Shown: positions 12,362-13,222 of the stretch, piece after piece
How positions within the stretch are numbered: the first letter of the stretch is position 1
How the letters are laid out: each line of letters opens with the position of its first letter
Source of the DNA: Halovivax sp.
GTDB lineage: Archaea; Halobacteriota; Halobacteria; Halobacteriales; Natrialbaceae
Reading direction: 5' to 3'
Length of the DNA stretch: 13,222 bases
NCBI GenBank assembly: GCA_007135505.1
Contig: SLIS01000471.1
Location: 1-13,222 of the forward strand
Notes under the pieces: model-generated
The model's database searches: none
Seen by the model: the letters and a program-made list of their open reading frames with translations, nothing else
What the model was told of the DNA's origin: nothing
Translations under genes and position numbers: made by a program

Positions 12362-13222
12362 ATGGGTGTCTGGTCGGACCCGCGCTCGCGGCGCTGGCTC
12401 CTCTGGGGATTGCTGAGCGTCGTATTCGTCCTCGTCAACGTCCACCGCCTCTCCTCGGCGGTGCTGGCCGAGGACCTGATGCGGACGTTCGACACGACCG
12501 GCGGGCAGCTGGGGACGCTGCACGCGACGTTCTTCTGGGTGTACGCCGTCATGCAGATCCCGACGGGGATCCTGGCCGATCGGGTCGGCCCGCGCCGGAC
12601 GGCCGCCGTCGGCGGATTGACGATGAGTCTGGGGGCGATCTGGTTCGCCGTCGCGGGGTCCTACGCCGCCGCCCTCGTCGCGCGCGGGCTCGTCGGGCTG
12701 GGCGGGAGCGTCATCTTCGTCTGCATGCTCCGGTTCAGCGCGAACTGGTACCGGGCGGACGAGTTCGGGACGATGAGCGGACTCACGTTCGCCGTCTCGG
12801 GGATCGGCGGGGTGCTGGCGACGACGCCGCTCGCGGTCGCCGTCGAGGCGACCGGCTGGCAGGCGACGATCGGCTGGCTCGGCGTGCTGGGCGTCGCGGC
12901 CGCCGTCGCCGTCTACGGGTTCGTTCGGGACAGCCCCGAGGCGGCGGGGCTCTCGCCGATCGCCGACGTGCCGACCCAGCCGACGCTTTCGACCGGCGAC
13001 CTCCGGGCGGCGCTCGCGAGCGTCCTCCGTGATCGGGTCACCTGGGTCGTCAGCATCCTGCTGTTCTGCACGTCCGGACTCAACCTCACCCTCTTCGGCC
13101 TCTGGGGGGTCCCCTACGTGTCCCAGACGCACGACGTCTCGATCACCTACGCCTCCGTGTTCACGCTCCTCGGTGCGGTCGGGCTGATCCTCGGGCCGCC
13201 CGCGATCGGCCGCCTCTCCGAC
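12362..13222 (+). CDS. MFS transporter, 5' part
   Basis: The frame is open from the ATG at 12362 to the window end without a stop, giving 287 residues starting MGVWSDPRSRRWLLWGLLSV. About eight hydrophobic segments are visible, so roughly two thirds of a 12-helix permease is present. Helix 1 ends in NVHRLSSAVLAEDLM, and the loop after helix 2 carries the MFS motif A (GILADRVGPRR, 69-79). LVARGLVGLGGSVIFV (106-120) is helix 4, and NWYRADEFGTMSGLTF (128-143) precedes helix 5. These features resemble MFS anion/organic-acid type permeases, but the substrate cannot be told. The divergent neighbour is the SWIM gene, and both have their own boxes. The opposite-strand ORF over this region (12353-13132) is an antisense shadow. 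Confidence 0.88.
   Translation, partial: MGVWSDPRSRRWLLWGLLSVVFVLVNVHRLSSAVLAEDLMRTFDTTGGQLGTLHATFFWVYAVMQIPTGILADRVGPRRTAAVGGLTMSLGAIWFAVAGSYAAALVARGLVGLGGSVIFVCMLRFSANWYRADEFGTMSGLTFAVSGIGGVLATTPLAVAVEATGWQATIGWLGVLGVAAAVAVYGFVRDSPEAAGLSPIADVPTQPTLSTGDLRAALASVLRDRVTWVVSILLFCTSGLNLTLFGLWGVPYVSQTHDVSITYASVFTLLGAVGLILGPPAIGRLSD

Noticed and set aside
12353..13132. 259-codon minus-strand frame over the MFS gene
   Set aside because: The plus strand encodes a clear MFS permease. The minus-strand product is an Arg/Glu/Asp/Pro-rich shadow.

Overview
The window is a piece of a haloarchaeal (class Halobacteria) chromosome. The evidence is high GC, very acidic proteins, a PGF-CTERM archaeosortase signal, an archaeal type A RNase P RNA, and many starts that have an A/T-rich TATA-like box about 26-30 nt upstream of the start codon, as expected for leaderless haloarchaeal transcripts. 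I cannot name the genus. No insertion sequence, CRISPR array, integrase or tRNA is visible. It reads as ordinary core chromosome with a few unusual details.

Layout. Positions 1-572 (+) hold the 3' part of an archaeal RNase J. A convergent small acidic protein of the DUF5786 type (702-887, -) follows. A 424-nt stretch without a gene (888-1311) then leads to a degenerate RecA/KaiC-like protein (1312-1959, +). The RNase P RNA (about 2122-2552, -) lies convergent to it. Upstream of the RNase P RNA, about 130 nt of densely packed perfect hairpins (2540-2680) sit behind a TATA-like box at 2700-2708. Divergent from that is an AMMECR1-domain protein (2782-3384, +).

Positions 3572-7313 hold two NAD-salvage genes, nicotinate phosphoribosyltransferase (3572-4741, -) and a nicotinamidase-like hydrolase (6741-7313, +). 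Between them is a cell-surface HExxH metalloprotease-like protein of the Hvo_1808 type (4827-6488, -). A DDAH/arginine-deiminase-fold hydrolase with an in-frame 24-bp tandem repeat follows (7375-8376, +). Next come three minus-strand genes: a PaaI-type thioesterase (8421-8885), a membrane-anchored unknown protein (9003-9842), and a protein with a complete set of M23/LytM metal and catalytic histidines but no signal peptide (9973-10926). Divergent from the last is a lipoate-protein-ligase-family protein (10965-11657, +). The window ends with a SWIM zinc-finger protein (11848-12204, -) and the first 287 residues of an MFS transporter (12362-13222, +) that runs off the end.

Functional links. RNase J and RNase P RNA are both RNA-processing components. 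The nicotinamidase and nicotinate phosphoribosyltransferase would convert nicotinamide to nicotinate and then to nicotinate mononucleotide. Most other genes appear to be single transcription units with their own promoters, not members of operons. The features most worth a second look are the hairpin-rich region ahead of the RNase P RNA, which contains mutually exclusive stems, the apparently cytoplasmic M23-like protein in an organism group without peptidoglycan, and the tandem repeat inside the DDAH-like gene.
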